The translations under genes were made by a program, and so were the position numbers. Below the pieces are notes generated by a model, which did not search any database, was not told the origin of the DNA, and saw only the letters and a list, made by a program, of their open reading frames with translations. From NCBI RefSeq assembly GCF_002944315.1, contig NZ_CP024314.1, forward strand, positions 1,488,001 to 1,552,000: DNA of 64,000 nt. The letters run 5' to 3'. The DNA comes from Rhizobium sp. NXC24 (lineage in GTDB: Bacteria > Pseudomonadota > Alphaproteobacteria > Rhizobiales > Rhizobiaceae). How positions within the stretch are numbered: the first letter of the stretch is position 1; each line of letters starts with the position of its first letter. Of the stretch, positions 33,803-42,949 are shown in pieces.

Positions 33803-35113
33803 CTAGTCCTCTCTGAAGGCGCGCTTTATCTGATCAGTCATTGGCTTGGTCAGATAGGCCAGAACGCTTCTTCGGCCGGTCTGCATGAATGCTTCCACCG
33901 GCATGCCTGGAAGAGGCGTCAGCTTTCCCAATCGATCCCATTCTTCCTTCGGCACTTTGGCGCGAACGATGTAATAGCTGAGCCCCGAGTGCTGGTCGGT
34001 CGTCAGATCCGCCGAAATGGTTTCGACGTGCCCATTCAGTTCGGGTGTAATGCGCTGGTTGAAGGCGGAAAATCGCAATGCGACCACCTGCCCGACGGCA
34101 ATCTGATCGATGTCCTGCGGCGCAAGCTTAAGTTCGGCAACCAGCGCGTCCTTGTCGGGGACAATCTGCATGATGGTTTCCTTCGGCCCGATGACGGCGC
34201 CGGCCGTATGGACACTCAACTGGTCGACAATGCCTGCCTGTGGCGCCCTTATGTCCACTCTTTTGAGATCGTCCTCGGCAGCGATCAGCCGTTCCGAAAA
34301 CTGACCGGTATCGCTTTCGGCCTGCCGTAGCTGGTCGGAAACCTCTGAGCTGTGGTCATCATCGATCTGAATGATCTGAAGTTCGGTTTCGGTAATTTTG
34401 CCGTTGGTCTGGGCGATCGAGGAAACAAGGTTTCCAAGCTCTCCCGTCAGGCGAGCGCTGTCCCTTTGCAGCGAATAGACCTTGGCCGCCGGAACAATGC
34501 CTTGATCGAACAGCCGCTGAAGGCTGTTTAGCTCCTTGTTGACGAGCTCAATCTCGATCCGCTTTCCCTTCTCCTGCGCGACGAGACCATCCACTTCCTG
34601 TTTCAACTGCTGGATTCGCTCTCGGAGCTGAGACTTCTGGCCCTGTCGCGATGCCAACCGGTCGCCGAACAGTTGCCGCTCGCCGGCAAGCACGCTTGCC
34701 ACGCCATCGTTGCCGGCGCTGGACAGCAGATTTGCCGGAAAGCTGATCGCACTCTTATCGTCGCGCTCCGCGGCCAGACGCGCCGTTCTGGCGGAAAGCT
34801 CATTCAAACGCTTTCTGATAATGCCGAGATTGGCTCTGGTTTGCGTGTCGTCCAGGCGGATCAATATCTGGTCGGCATCGACATGATCGCCATTCTTCAC
34901 GCGGATTTCGCCAACGATCCCGCCCTTGAGGTGCTGAACGCTTTTTACATAGCTGTCGACGACCAAGGTTCCGGAGGCGATGACCGCCCCCGAAATCTTC
35001 GTTGCTGCCGCAAGACCGCCCAGAACGCCAAAAAGGAGCAGAATTGTCGCGAGCACGAACGTGGAAAGGCGGCGGATCGCGCGCTCGGTGGAAGGCAGAC
35101 CTGTGTTTTTCAT
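33803..35113 (-). CDS. prsE: Type I secretion membrane fusion protein, PrsE/HlyD type
   Basis: 436 residues. One N-terminal membrane helix (TFVLATILLLFGVLGGLAAATK, about 17-38), a lipoyl/barrel-sandwich half (GGIVGEIRVKNGDHVDADQILIRLDD), a long coiled-coil region (about 95-285) and the C-terminal HlyD domain. It bridges the inner-membrane ABC exporter to an outer-membrane TolC channel. It overlaps the prsD stop by four bases (ATGA), showing translational coupling. The partner TolC is not in the window. It probably exports the RTX glycanase at 32279. Confidence 0.9.
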   Translation of the reverse strand: MKNTGLPSTERAIRRLSTFVLATILLLFGVLGGLAAATKISGAVIASGTLVVDSYVKSVQHLKGGIVGEIRVKNGDHVDADQILIRLDDTQTRANLGIIRKRLNELSARTARLAAERDDKSAISFPANLLSSAGNDGVASVLAGERQLFGDRLASRQGQKSQLRERIQQLKQEVDGLVAQEKGKRIEIELVNKELNSLQRLFDQGIVPAAKVYSLQRDSARLTGELGNLVSSIAQTNGKITETELQIIQIDDDHSSEVSDQLRQAESDTGQFSERLIAAEDDLKRVDIRAPQAGIVDQLSVHTAGAVIGPKETIMQIVPDKDALVAELKLAPQDIDQIAVGQVVALRFSAFNQRITPELNGHVETISADLTTDQHSGLSYYIVRAKVPKEEWDRLGKLTPLPGMPVEAFMQTGRRSVLAYLTKPMTDQIKRAFRED

Positions 35114-36855
35114 CCGCTCACATCCTCGCCGGCTATCATCAAACGCACCGGTCCCGGCCCCGAATGCCTCGCGGATGTGCCAAGAATCTCATCCTTGGGT
35201 CCGAATGCCTGTAACTGGCCGTTGGCAATGATCGCGACCTTATCCGCGGCGGCCAGAGCGCTCGGCCTATGAGCGACGACGATGGCTATGCCGCCCCGTG
35301 CGCGGATACCTAGCAAGGCCTTGGTCAAGGATGCCTCGCCTTCGGCATCCAGATTGGAGTTCGGCTCGTCAAGAACCACCAGGAACGGATCGTCATAAAG
35401 GGCCCGGGCCAAGGCAATGCGCTGCCTCTGACCGGCGGAAAGTCGCGAGCCGCCCTCGCCGATGACCGTGTCGAAGCCATCCGGCAGCTTGACGATCATG
35501 TCGTAGACACCCGCCGCCTTCGCCGCCGCGATAATCGGTCCAGGCTGCATGTCATTCGCGAAGCGGGAAATATTCTCGGCTATCGAACCGTCGAACAGAC
35601 CGACATCCTGGGGCAGGTATCCGATATGGCGTCCCAGATCGCCTTGCTCCCATTGCGACAAGGCTGCCTGATCGAGCCTGATCGAGCCGATGATCACCGG
35701 CCACAATCCGGTGATCGCTCTGACGAGCGACGATTTTCCCGAGGCACTGGGGCCGATCACGCCCAGCACCGTGCCCGCCGATATCTGGAATGAGACATTG
35801 CGCAGGATGAAATCGCGGCTCCCGGGGGAGGTAAGGCTTATGTTTTCGACGCTGAGGTTCTTTTGCGGTGCCGGCAGGGCCATGGCCCGATGCTCGTTGG
35901 GGATCAGATCCAGCAGCTTGGCGAGGCGCGACCAGCTTTGGCGCGCGGCGACAAAACCCTTCCATTGCCCGATTGCAAGCTCCACCGGAGCGAGCGCGCG
36001 GGTGACCATGATCGAACTGGCGATGATGATGCCGCCCGTCGCCTCCTGTTTGATGACAAGGATCGCGCCGACGGCCAACACGGCGGATTGCAGCATCATC
36101 CGCCATATCTTCGCGATCGTGGTCAGCGTGCCGACGATATTACCGGCGGAGAGCTGATTTCCCAGATAATCCTCATTCATGGCCGTCCATTTCTCGATCA
36201 GGCGGCCGCTGAAACCCATTGCGACCACCGCCTCCCAGTTTCGTCGCGCCGCTTGTGCAAAGCCGAGACGAGCTGCGGAAGACTTTGCAGCCTCCAAGGC
36301 CGGCCTTTGCGAAAGGATCTCCGCCAGCGCTGTCAGGACAATAAGCAGGGTGGCGCCGCATAGGGCGGTAAAGCCGATCCAGAAATGAAACAGAAAACAC
36401 AGGATGAGATAAAAGGGCATCCAAGGCAGATCGAACAACGCCGTCGAACCGCCGCCGGACAAGAACGATCGAACCTGCTCCAAATCGCGGACGGACTGCA
36501 GCCCATCATCGGGCGCCTGCATTTTTGTCGGCAGAAGAATGAGCGAGCCAAAGACCTTCCGATTCATCCGTTGGTCGAGAGAGACGCCAACGCGCGCGAG
36601 CAGCATCGAGCGCAGCAATTCCAGGGCTCCCTGGAATATGAAGAGGGTCGCGGCGATGATCGCAAGCCCGGCGAGCGTTGGAAGGCTGCGGCCCGGAATG
36701 ACCCGATCGTAAACCTGCAACATGAAAAAGGAGCCGGTCAGCGCCAGCATGTTGATCGCAGCGCTCGCAATGGCAATGCTGAAAAACGCCTTTCGAAGGG
36801 AAGACAGCATCAGCAGGATGAATTTCTGTGGCGGTTCTTTCGGGACAGCAGGCAC
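35110..36855 (-). CDS. prsD: Type I secretion ABC transporter, PrsD type
   Basis: 581 residues. The N-terminal membrane domain (about 20-300, with YDRVIPGRSLPTLAGLAIIAA) is followed by an ATPase domain: Walker A GPSASGKSS (about 365-373), signature RLSAGQRQRIALARAL and Walker B FLVVLDEPNSNLD. LSAGQ in place of LSGGQ is normal for PrsD/AprD exporters. No peptidase-like C39 domain is present, consistent with RTX cargo. The start is GTG with AAGGA about 10 bases upstream; an internal ATG at residue 16 is possible. Forms an exporter operon with prsE. Confidence 0.9.
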   Translation of the reverse strand: MPAVPKEPPQKFILLMLSSLRKAFFSIAIASAAINMLALTGSFFMLQVYDRVIPGRSLPTLAGLAIIAATLFIFQGALELLRSMLLARVGVSLDQRMNRKVFGSLILLPTKMQAPDDGLQSVRDLEQVRSFLSGGGSTALFDLPWMPFYLILCFLFHFWIGFTALCGATLLIVLTALAEILSQRPALEAAKSSAARLGFAQAARRNWEAVVAMGFSGRLIEKWTAMNEDYLGNQLSAGNIVGTLTTIAKIWRMMLQSAVLAVGAILVIKQEATGGIIIASSIMVTRALAPVELAIGQWKGFVAARQSWSRLAKLLDLIPNEHRAMALPAPQKNLSVENISLTSPGSRDFILRNVSFQISAGTVLGVIGPSASGKSSLVRAITGLWPVIIGSIRLDQAALSQWEQGDLGRHIGYLPQDVGLFDGSIAENISRFANDMQPGPIIAAAKAAGVYDMIVKLPDGFDTVIGEGGSRLSAGQRQRIALARALYDDPFLVVLDEPNSNLDAEGEASLTKALLGIRARGGIAIVVAHRPSALAAADKVAIIANGQLQAFGPKDEILGTSARHSGPGPVRLMIAGEDVSG

Positions 36856-37408
36856 GTTGCTTAGATCCTTAACTTATCGTCGCACGCGGCAGAGATACCC
36901 CTGAAGCTTCTCAACGCTGTTCTCTTGCCGGGTGTCCGAAGCTTGGAATGCGCGCGACGAACCGGGCAGCATTCCGATGAGAATGACGGCACTTACGCCG
37001 TTGCGATTAAGCCTACAGTCTAGAAATCGACTGCTTCACACCAAAGCTTCGACCATCCTTCGTATTTTACGAAGTCCAAATTTGCCTCGCTTTCAAGCTC
37101 GGTAAATTCCATCCTAGCGTTTCGCACTATGTCTCCTTTCGGCACACATGGTTCCCTTGCGTCAGGTATGCGGTCAGACATGGCCTAGCGACGCTCGTCG
37201 TCAAGGCTGCGCAGCGCTTGAGCGGAGACCATGATGCAGACATTGCGTTGATTTGCCGCAGACAAGAGCCTCTGCGAAATGCATTGCTGTCACTCCTGCA
37301 GGTTTTCGACCTCGGTCCGCTCAAGTCTGTTAAACTGGAATAGACTGGGCGTCGGCATTCAGTTCGACCGGGCATAAAAATCAGACATCAACTGCGGGAG
37401 GGACAAGC
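36856..37408. other. Divergent region between prsD and the reductase gene
   Basis: 553 bases with no gene I can support; a minus frame at 37127-37375 has Cys/Arg-rich noise composition. The perfect palindrome CTTCGTA-TTT-TACGAAG at 37058-37074 is the only clear element. It could be an operator or a terminator with a tight loop. Confidence 0.4.
37058..37074. promoter_or_regulatory. Palindrome CTTCGTA-TTT-TACGAAG
   Basis: Perfect 7-bp arms with a 3-base spacer, about 200 bases before prsD and 335 bases before the reductase gene. Position and symmetry suggest a dimeric regulator site, but no cognate regulator is adjacent. Confidence 0.3.
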
Positions 37409-38776
37409 ATGAAGACCTTCGACGCGATTATCGCCGGTGCCGGGCAAGCAGGGCCATCCCTGGCCGGACGTCTTGCGGCTGCCGGCATGACGGTGGCTCT
37501 GATCGAGCGCAAATTCGTTGGCGGGACCTGCGTCAATGCCGGCTGCATGCCGACCAAAACTCTGGTTGCCAGCGCCCGGACCGCCCAAGTGATACGGCGA
37601 AGCGCGGACTACGGCATCCGCACGGATGGCGGGCTACTGACGGATATGGCGACCGTCGAGAAGCGCGCGGCTACTGTCACAAACAACGCCAGAAATTCGC
37701 TCACGAACTGGCTCACGTCGACGGACGGAATTTCCTTGATACGGGGACACGCCCGCTTCGAGAGCGCCAAGACCATCCGCGTCGGGGATGAGACGCTGAC
37801 CGCGCCGCGCATCTTTCTCAACGTCGGCGCGAGGCCGGCCATCCCTCCGCTGCCGGGGCTTTCGGAGGTGGAGTACCTGACCAGTACCTCCATCATCCAT
37901 CTGACGGCCCTGCCACGCCATCTCGCCATCATCGGCGGCGGCTATATCGGCCTCGAATTCGCGCAGATGTACCGGCGCTTCGGCGCGGACGTCAGTATCA
38001 TCGAACGCGGCCCGCGATTAGCCCCGCGGGAGGATGACGATATCTGCCAGGCGATCGGTGACGTTCTGCGCGCCGAAGGCATATCGATCCATACGAATGC
38101 GCAGGACATGAAGGTGTCGAAGAGCGGCCAGAACATCCGCATCTCGACGGCGAACGGCAATCCGGATGTCGAAGCAAGCCACCTCCTCATCGCCACGGGC
38201 CGCCAGCCGAATACCGACGATCTTGGTCTCGCGGAGGCCGGTGTGGCGCTGGACAGCAAGGGCTATATCGTCGTCGACGATTACCTCTCCACCAATGTCG
38301 ACGGCATATGGGCGCTTGGCGATTGCAACGGCCGCGGCGCCTTCACGCACACCTCGTACAATGACTTCGAAATCGTCGCGGCGAATCTCCTGGACGGTGA
38401 AGACCGGAAGGTGAGTGAACGCATCCTGGCCCATGCGCTCTATATCGATCCGCCGCTCGGACGCGTCGGCATGACGGAGCGGGAAGCGCGAGCGACCGGG
38501 CGGGCGATCACGGTATCGACCATGCCGATGAGCCGAGTGGGCCGCGCCATCGAAAAGGGGGAGACACAAGGCCTAATGAAGGTCGTCGCCGACCTGGAAA
38601 CCGGACAGATCCTGGGCGCCGCAATCCTCGGCGTCGAAGGCGACGAGGCAATCCACGGCTTCATCGACGCGATGCATGCGCGCACGCCCTATCCGGTTTT
38701 GAAATGGGCCGTGCCGATCCATCCCACCGTGTCCGAACTTATTCCGACGCTTCTTGGCGGGCTGAAATCGGCTTAG
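37409..38776 (+). CDS. FAD/NAD(P) disulfide oxidoreductase, dihydrolipoamide/mercuric reductase-like
   Basis: 455 residues. N-terminal FAD site AIIAGAGQAGPSLAGRLA (about 6-23), redox pair C41-x4-C46 in GGTCVNAGCMPTK, NAD site AIIGGGYIGLEFAQMY (about 173-188), and a C-terminal HPTVSELIP active-site histidine region. All class I pyridine nucleotide-disulfide reductase elements are present. It is not beside a 2-oxoacid dehydrogenase complex or mer genes, so its disulfide or metal substrate is unknown. GGGAGGGAC precedes the ATG. A 13-bp hairpin after the stop separates it from htpG. Confidence 0.9.
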   Translation: MKTFDAIIAGAGQAGPSLAGRLAAAGMTVALIERKFVGGTCVNAGCMPTKTLVASARTAQVIRRSADYGIRTDGGLLTDMATVEKRAATVTNNARNSLTNWLTSTDGISLIRGHARFESAKTIRVGDETLTAPRIFLNVGARPAIPPLPGLSEVEYLTSTSIIHLTALPRHLAIIGGGYIGLEFAQMYRRFGADVSIIERGPRLAPREDDDICQAIGDVLRAEGISIHTNAQDMKVSKSGQNIRISTANGNPDVEASHLLIATGRQPNTDDLGLAEAGVALDSKGYIVVDDYLSTNVDGIWALGDCNGRGAFTHTSYNDFEIVAANLLDGEDRKVSERILAHALYIDPPLGRVGMTEREARATGRAITVSTMPMSRVGRAIEKGETQGLMKVVADLETGQILGAAILGVEGDEAIHGFIDAMHARTPYPVLKWAVPIHPTVSELIPTLLGGLKSA

Positions 38777-38792
38777 TCGGTCGGAATTCAAT

Positions 38793-38825
38793 TCGCAGCG
38801 GATGGGAAACAACCATCCGCTGCGA
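38793..38825. terminator. 13-bp hairpin between convergent reductase and htpG
   Basis: TCGCAGCGGATGG (38793-38805) and CCATCCGCTGCGA (38813-38825) are perfectly complementary with a 7-base loop. It is centred 33 bases after the reductase stop. The U-tract is poor on either strand, but the length and position support a terminator function. Confidence 0.65.
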
Positions 38826-38898
38826 GACGTTTGCCAGCGAAAATCGCTCTTGCTCTCCCTCCCACAGCCAACATACCGCAGAGAGGCTGAACGTCCGC

Positions 38899-40788
38899 CT
38901 ACTGCAGCGCTTTTTCCATGAGCCGCGCCAGCCGTTCGGCGAAGGCACGGGGATCGGCCGGTTTGTCGCCGTCCAAAACGCGTGCTTGATCGAGCAGCAG
39001 GAATGCCGCGTCGTCGCGCAGGGATGGTTGATCGCTTCTGGCGGCGATGGCCTTGACGACCGGATGATCCCCATTGATCTCCAGGATCGGCTTTGCGCCC
39101 GCCTGCAGACGGCCGGCGCCCTGCAGAATTTTTTCGAGCTGGCGATCGTAGCCCTGTTCGGGAGCGACCAGGCAGACAGCACTTTCGATCAAGCGGTCCG
39201 ACGCACGCACGTCCGACACCTGGTCGGCGAGCTTCTCCTTCGCAAAATCGATGAATGCCTGAACCTCAACCGGTGCCGTCTCACTTGCCGGCGCGCCCTG
39301 CTCGACCTTGCTGAATTGCGCCAGATCGGCGGACCCCTGCGTGATCGACTTGAAGGTCTTACCCTCGAATTCCGGAGCATTGGTGACCCAGAAGCTGTCG
39401 ACGGAATCCGTCAGCAGCAGAACCTCGATGCCGCGGGCGCGAAAACCCTCGAGCTGCGGCGATGCCTTCAACTGCTCCAGGCTGTCGCCGACCAGATAAT
39501 AAATCGCCTGCTGGCCATCCTTCAGGTCTTTGACGTAATCGGCAAGCGAGCGATACCCCTCGCCGGACGCGGTCGTGCGAAAGCGCGACAGCGCCATCAG
39601 TTGGGTGCGCCGCTCGAAGTCTTCATAAATGCCTTCCTTGATCAGGCTTCCGAACGCTTCCCACAGCTTGAGGAACGCATCACTGTCATTTTCGGACAGC
39701 TTTTCGATGGCCGTTATGATCCTGTTGGCGACGCCCTTGCGGATCGAGGCTAGGATTGCGCTTTCCTGGATCATTTCGCGCGACACATTCAGCGGCAGAT
39801 CGGCGGTATCGACAAGGCCGCGCACGAAACGGAGATAACGGGGCAGCAATTCCGCCTCGTCGGTAATGAAGACCCGCTTCACGTAAAGCTTCATGCGGCC
39901 CTTCCGATCGGGGTCGAAGAGATCGAACGGCTGCGAGTTGGGCACGAAGGCGAGTGCGGAATATTCATGGCGGCCTTCGGCACGGAAATGCACCGTGAGC
40001 GCCGGTTCGTCATATTGGCCGGAAATCCCGCGATAGAAGTCCGTGTACTCTTCGCTGGTAATGTCGTTCTTCGATTTGGTCCAGAGTGCGGTGCCGTCGG
40101 TGAGCTGCGTTGCTTCAGAACCGGGCTTCTCCGCGATCCTGATCGGAACCGGCACATGGCCCGACTGCTCCTTGACAATCCGCTCGATGGTCCAGCGGGA
40201 TGTATAGCTCTTGGCGTCGTCCATCAGATGCAGGGTAATGCGCGTGCCGCGCGCCGGCGCCTCGCTAACATCGATCGGGCTGACGCTATAGCCGCCCTTG
40301 CCGTCGGAAGACCAGAGCCAGGCATGGTCCGCACCCGCACGGCGCGACACGACATCGACGCGATCGGCGACCATGAAGCAGGAATAGAAGCCGACACCGA
40401 ACTGTCCGATGAGTTGCGCGCCCTCGCCCTGCTTGTTTGCCTCGATGCGCTCCATGAACGCCCGCGTTCCGGAGCGAGCGATCGTTCCGAGCGCTTCGAT
40501 CATCTCGTCGCGGCTCATGCCGATGCCGTTATCCTCGACGACCACCCTGCCGCCCTCCTCATCGAGCGTCAATACGATGCGGCTGTCGGGATCGCTGGCC
40601 AGCAGTGCCGGCGTGGCGATAGCCTCATATCGAAGTTTTTCACAGGCATCGGCCGCATTCGAAATCAGTTCCCGTAAGAAAACATCCTTATCCGAATAGA
40701 CGGAGTGAACCATCATGTGCAGAAGGCGGGCGACGTCAGCCTCAAAGACGTGGCTCTCAGCGGGATGTTCTTCGGTGGTCGTCGTCAT
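38899..40788 (-). CDS. htpG: Molecular chaperone HtpG (Hsp90)
   Basis: 629 residues, full length. The GHKL ATP-binding domain shows FLRELISNAADACEKLRYEA (about 40-59), DNGIGMSRDEMIEALGTIARSGT (about 87-109) and IGQFGVGFYSCFMVAD (about 128-143). The middle domain has SREMIQESAIL, and the C-terminal dimerisation domain closes the protein. HtpG is an ATP-dependent cytosolic chaperone for stress and selected clients. It is monocistronic here, convergent with the reductase gene. I do not see a ROSE-type thermosensor in its short leader. Confidence 0.97.
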   Translation of the reverse strand: MTTTTEEHPAESHVFEADVARLLHMMVHSVYSDKDVFLRELISNAADACEKLRYEAIATPALLASDPDSRIVLTLDEEGGRVVVEDNGIGMSRDEMIEALGTIARSGTRAFMERIEANKQGEGAQLIGQFGVGFYSCFMVADRVDVVSRRAGADHAWLWSSDGKGGYSVSPIDVSEAPARGTRITLHLMDDAKSYTSRWTIERIVKEQSGHVPVPIRIAEKPGSEATQLTDGTALWTKSKNDITSEEYTDFYRGISGQYDEPALTVHFRAEGRHEYSALAFVPNSQPFDLFDPDRKGRMKLYVKRVFITDEAELLPRYLRFVRGLVDTADLPLNVSREMIQESAILASIRKGVANRIITAIEKLSENDSDAFLKLWEAFGSLIKEGIYEDFERRTQLMALSRFRTTASGEGYRSLADYVKDLKDGQQAIYYLVGDSLEQLKASPQLEGFRARGIEVLLLTDSVDSFWVTNAPEFEGKTFKSITQGSADLAQFSKVEQGAPASETAPVEVQAFIDFAKEKLADQVSDVRASDRLIESAVCLVAPEQGYDRQLEKILQGAGRLQAGAKPILEINGDHPVVKAIAARSDQPSLRDDAAFLLLDQARVLDGDKPADPRAFAERLARLMEKALQ

Positions 40789-40939
40789 GGTGCGTCTGGT
40801 CTCCTGAGAATGTTAAAAGTCGCGCCGAAGAGGTGGCGGAAGACGCGCAAAAATTCAAGAGCCGTCATCCGCGCCACCTGGCGAACCGATCGCCGATTTC
40901 GGCCTCGATTCGCCTGCTTGGCGGTTCTCTTCCTGCATC

Positions 40940-41422
40940 TCAGTGAAATGTTGGCTGGATGGACCCTGTGGTAGGAAATTGCCTGATAAAGGGGTCTTTT
41001 CTGCCATAAACGAAATAGGCCAGCAGCCTCTCGTAAATCTCTGCATTCTCTCGCAGATTGCAGTGCCACATCGCTTGTTCCAGCACGTCGCCGATCGCTG
41101 CCGGTCGCTGACTTCTTGCCGAAATCGAAGAGAAAAATTGTTTGGCGATCGTGTGGAACAGGTTGAGTTGCGAATTGTTTTTCAGCTTGCCGGTCTCGTC
41201 CAGATCCTCGAAATAACCCTGGACCATATCGAGACGATGCGCCTCTCCTTGAATGTAGGCTATCATCACCTGCGGGATGACGACCCGTTCATTCGCCCAG
41301 TGCGGAAATACTGCGCTTTCTTCCGGCAAGGCACCGCTGACGACATAGATGGTCCGCATATCCGGTCCGAGGACAATCGTCTTCATCTCGTAGCTGTCGA
41401 CGATCTGGTGTGCCATTTTCAT
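40940..41422 (-). CDS. Hypothetical protein
   Basis: 160 residues, soluble, with no signal peptide or membrane segment. MKTIVLGPDMRTIYVVSGALPEE at the N-terminus and a helical C-terminal half (QLNLFHTIAKQFFSSISARS, MWHCNLRENAEIYERLLAYF). I do not recognise the family. AGGTAG precedes the ATG; a second ATG two codons later is possible. An antisense frame of similar length (40943-41434) exists but has poorer protein-like composition. It lies upstream of htpG on the same strand, 150 bases away. Confidence 0.6.
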   Translation of the reverse strand: MKMAHQIVDSYEMKTIVLGPDMRTIYVVSGALPEESAVFPHWANERVVIPQVMIAYIQGEAHRLDMVQGYFEDLDETGKLKNNSQLNLFHTIAKQFFSSISARSQRPAAIGDVLEQAMWHCNLRENAEIYERLLAYFVYGRKDPFIRQFPTTGSIQPTFH

Positions 41423-41603
41423 CGGTCTACCTAGTTATCTGCGGTAACCTATAGCCGCCGTCTGACAGCGACCTGAATCACGGGCGGGCTGGTCCGACCG
41501 GCAAACAAGAGCTCTGGTAAGCTGCTTCGGCAACATGGCGATGAAGCTGTCGTAGCGTTCGGTAAAAGGACGGCTATGACTCCAGTTGCGGGAACGATCG
41601 TCA

Positions 41604-42083
41604 ATGAAGAGAAGCGCCGGCATCCTGATGTATAGAAGGACGCAAAGCGACCTGCTGGTGCTGCTCGTTCACCCCGGCGGTCCCTTCTGGAGCAAAAAGG
41701 ACGAAGGCGCCTGGTCCATTCCAAAAGGCGAATATCCGGAGGACGAAGCAGCCGAAACGGCCGCCCGACGCGAATTCGCCGAGGAAATGGGCCGTCTCCC
41801 CGAAGGCAAGTTGCAGCCGCTGGGAGACCTGCGTCAGAAAGGCGGAAAACGCGTGACCGCTTTCGCCCTCGAAGGCGAATTCGACGTGGCCACCCTGAGC
41901 AGCAATCTGTTCGAAATCGAATGGCCACCTGGCAGCGGACGCCTTCAGTCGTTTCCCGAAGTCGATCGTGCCGAATGGTTCACTCTTTCCGATGCCCGCC
42001 GGAAGATCCTCGGCAGCCAACTACCCTTCCTGGAACGCCTGGAAGCGCTCAGCCTTCCGACGGCACAAGACTCCGCAGGCTGA
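41604..42083 (+). CDS. Nudix hydrolase
   Basis: 159 residues. The Nudix box is complete at residues 42-63 (G-x5-E-x7-R-E-F-x-E-E-M-G, beginning GEYPEDEAA), preceded by GGPFWSKKDEGAWSIPKG, typical of the small NUDIX proteins that cut diphosphate linkages of nucleotides or their derivatives. The C-terminal FPEVDRAEWFTLSDAR is the usual closing region. Substrate is not readable. The ATG at 41604 is preferred over the upstream TTG. It is convergent with the exported protein at 42196 across a terminator. Confidence 0.9.
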   Translation: MKRSAGILMYRRTQSDLLVLLVHPGGPFWSKKDEGAWSIPKGEYPEDEAAETAARREFAEEMGRLPEGKLQPLGDLRQKGGKRVTAFALEGEFDVATLSSNLFEIEWPPGSGRLQSFPEVDRAEWFTLSDARRKILGSQLPFLERLEALSLPTAQDSAG

Positions 42084-42143
42084 AGGTTCGAGCACCTCAT
42101 CGCAACCGCAACATCCGAGGCCGAACCAACATGAGCCGAAGAA

Positions 42144-42175
42144 GCAAAGGCAACGGCATATGCGGTTGCCTTTGC
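42144..42175. terminator. Bidirectional terminator
   Basis: GCAAAGGCAAC (42144-42154) pairs perfectly with GTTGCCTTTGC (42165-42175) around a 10-base loop. The stem has terminal A/T-rich ends that supply a partial U-tract on both strands. It separates the convergent Nudix and exported-protein genes. Confidence 0.75.
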
Positions 42176-42195
42176 CGTCATTTGCCTGAGACAGC

Positions 42196-42696
42196 TCAGT
42201 CGTTGAGCGGCTTCAGCGAGTTCATGATGCCCTGCACCGCTTCGTCATGCTTGTCCTGAGTTTCCTTCGATCCCCAGTAGGTGACGACCAGAAGCTTGTG
42301 CTCAGACGGCTGAAGCAAGCCGAGTTCGACATCGACCGGGCCGTCCTTGTCTTTGCCATCCCATTCGAGATGCGCCATCTTCATGCCGTTGAGCACGGAA
42401 TCCGGAAATTCATGCTTGGACTTGGCGTCGATGTCGACACCGTTTTTCGACAGGAAATCAATGACGTCGTCGAGGGTCTTATCAATCGTCTTGTCGCTGG
42501 CGATATCGATCGAGAAATAGATCGCGGAGTCCGGAGACGTTGCGTCGACGCCGGTTTCCGTCTCTTTAGGGCCCCAGGTATGCGGAATCGAAACCTCGGC
42601 GATCGGTTCGTCGCTCGGGAACTGTATGGTTTCGGCGTGAGCAAGAAGCGGAAAAGCTGCTGCGAATGCCGCGGCGATGAGAAGCGTTTTTTTCAC
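42196..42696 (-). CDS. Exported hypothetical protein
   Basis: 166 residues with a clear Sec signal peptide (MKKTLLIAAAFAAAFPLLAHA, cleavage before ETIQFP). The mature part is acidic and rich in Asp/Lys with a histone-like repeating pattern absent; VSIPHTWGPKETETGVDATSPD and LLVVTYWGSKETQDKHDEAVQGIMNSL are notable. It is probably periplasmic. I do not recognise the family and give no function. GGACCTCTCC on the plus strand gives GGAGAGG before the ATG, supporting the start. Confidence 0.75.
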   Translation of the reverse strand: MKKTLLIAAAFAAAFPLLAHAETIQFPSDEPIAEVSIPHTWGPKETETGVDATSPDSAIYFSIDIASDKTIDKTLDDVIDFLSKNGVDIDAKSKHEFPDSVLNGMKMAHLEWDGKDKDGPVDVELGLLQPSEHKLLVVTYWGSKETQDKHDEAVQGIMNSLKPLND

Positions 42697-42949
42697 GGAG
42701 AGGTCCTGTCAGCGTCGGTTGTATGCTGTTTTGTCAGCGGCAAGCGTGAGACTCACGTTGCTAGGGCAAAACTATCGGCGAGCCATTACGAACACGAGAC
42801 AAAGTTGGATCGCCGCAAGGCTCAAAATTGGGTTGTTTTCCGATAGCGAGTGTCCTCCTTCCCGCGGACCTTCGCCAACCAGCGCGCATTGCCATAGGAA
42901 TTTCGCTGATATAATAACCTGAGTTTATAACGAAGGATTTTAGAGCAAG

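Noticed and set aside
40943..41434. 163-residue plus frame opposite the hypothetical gene at 40940-41422
   Set aside because: Both frames are open; the minus frame has more even composition and a better start. I cannot fully exclude the plus frame.
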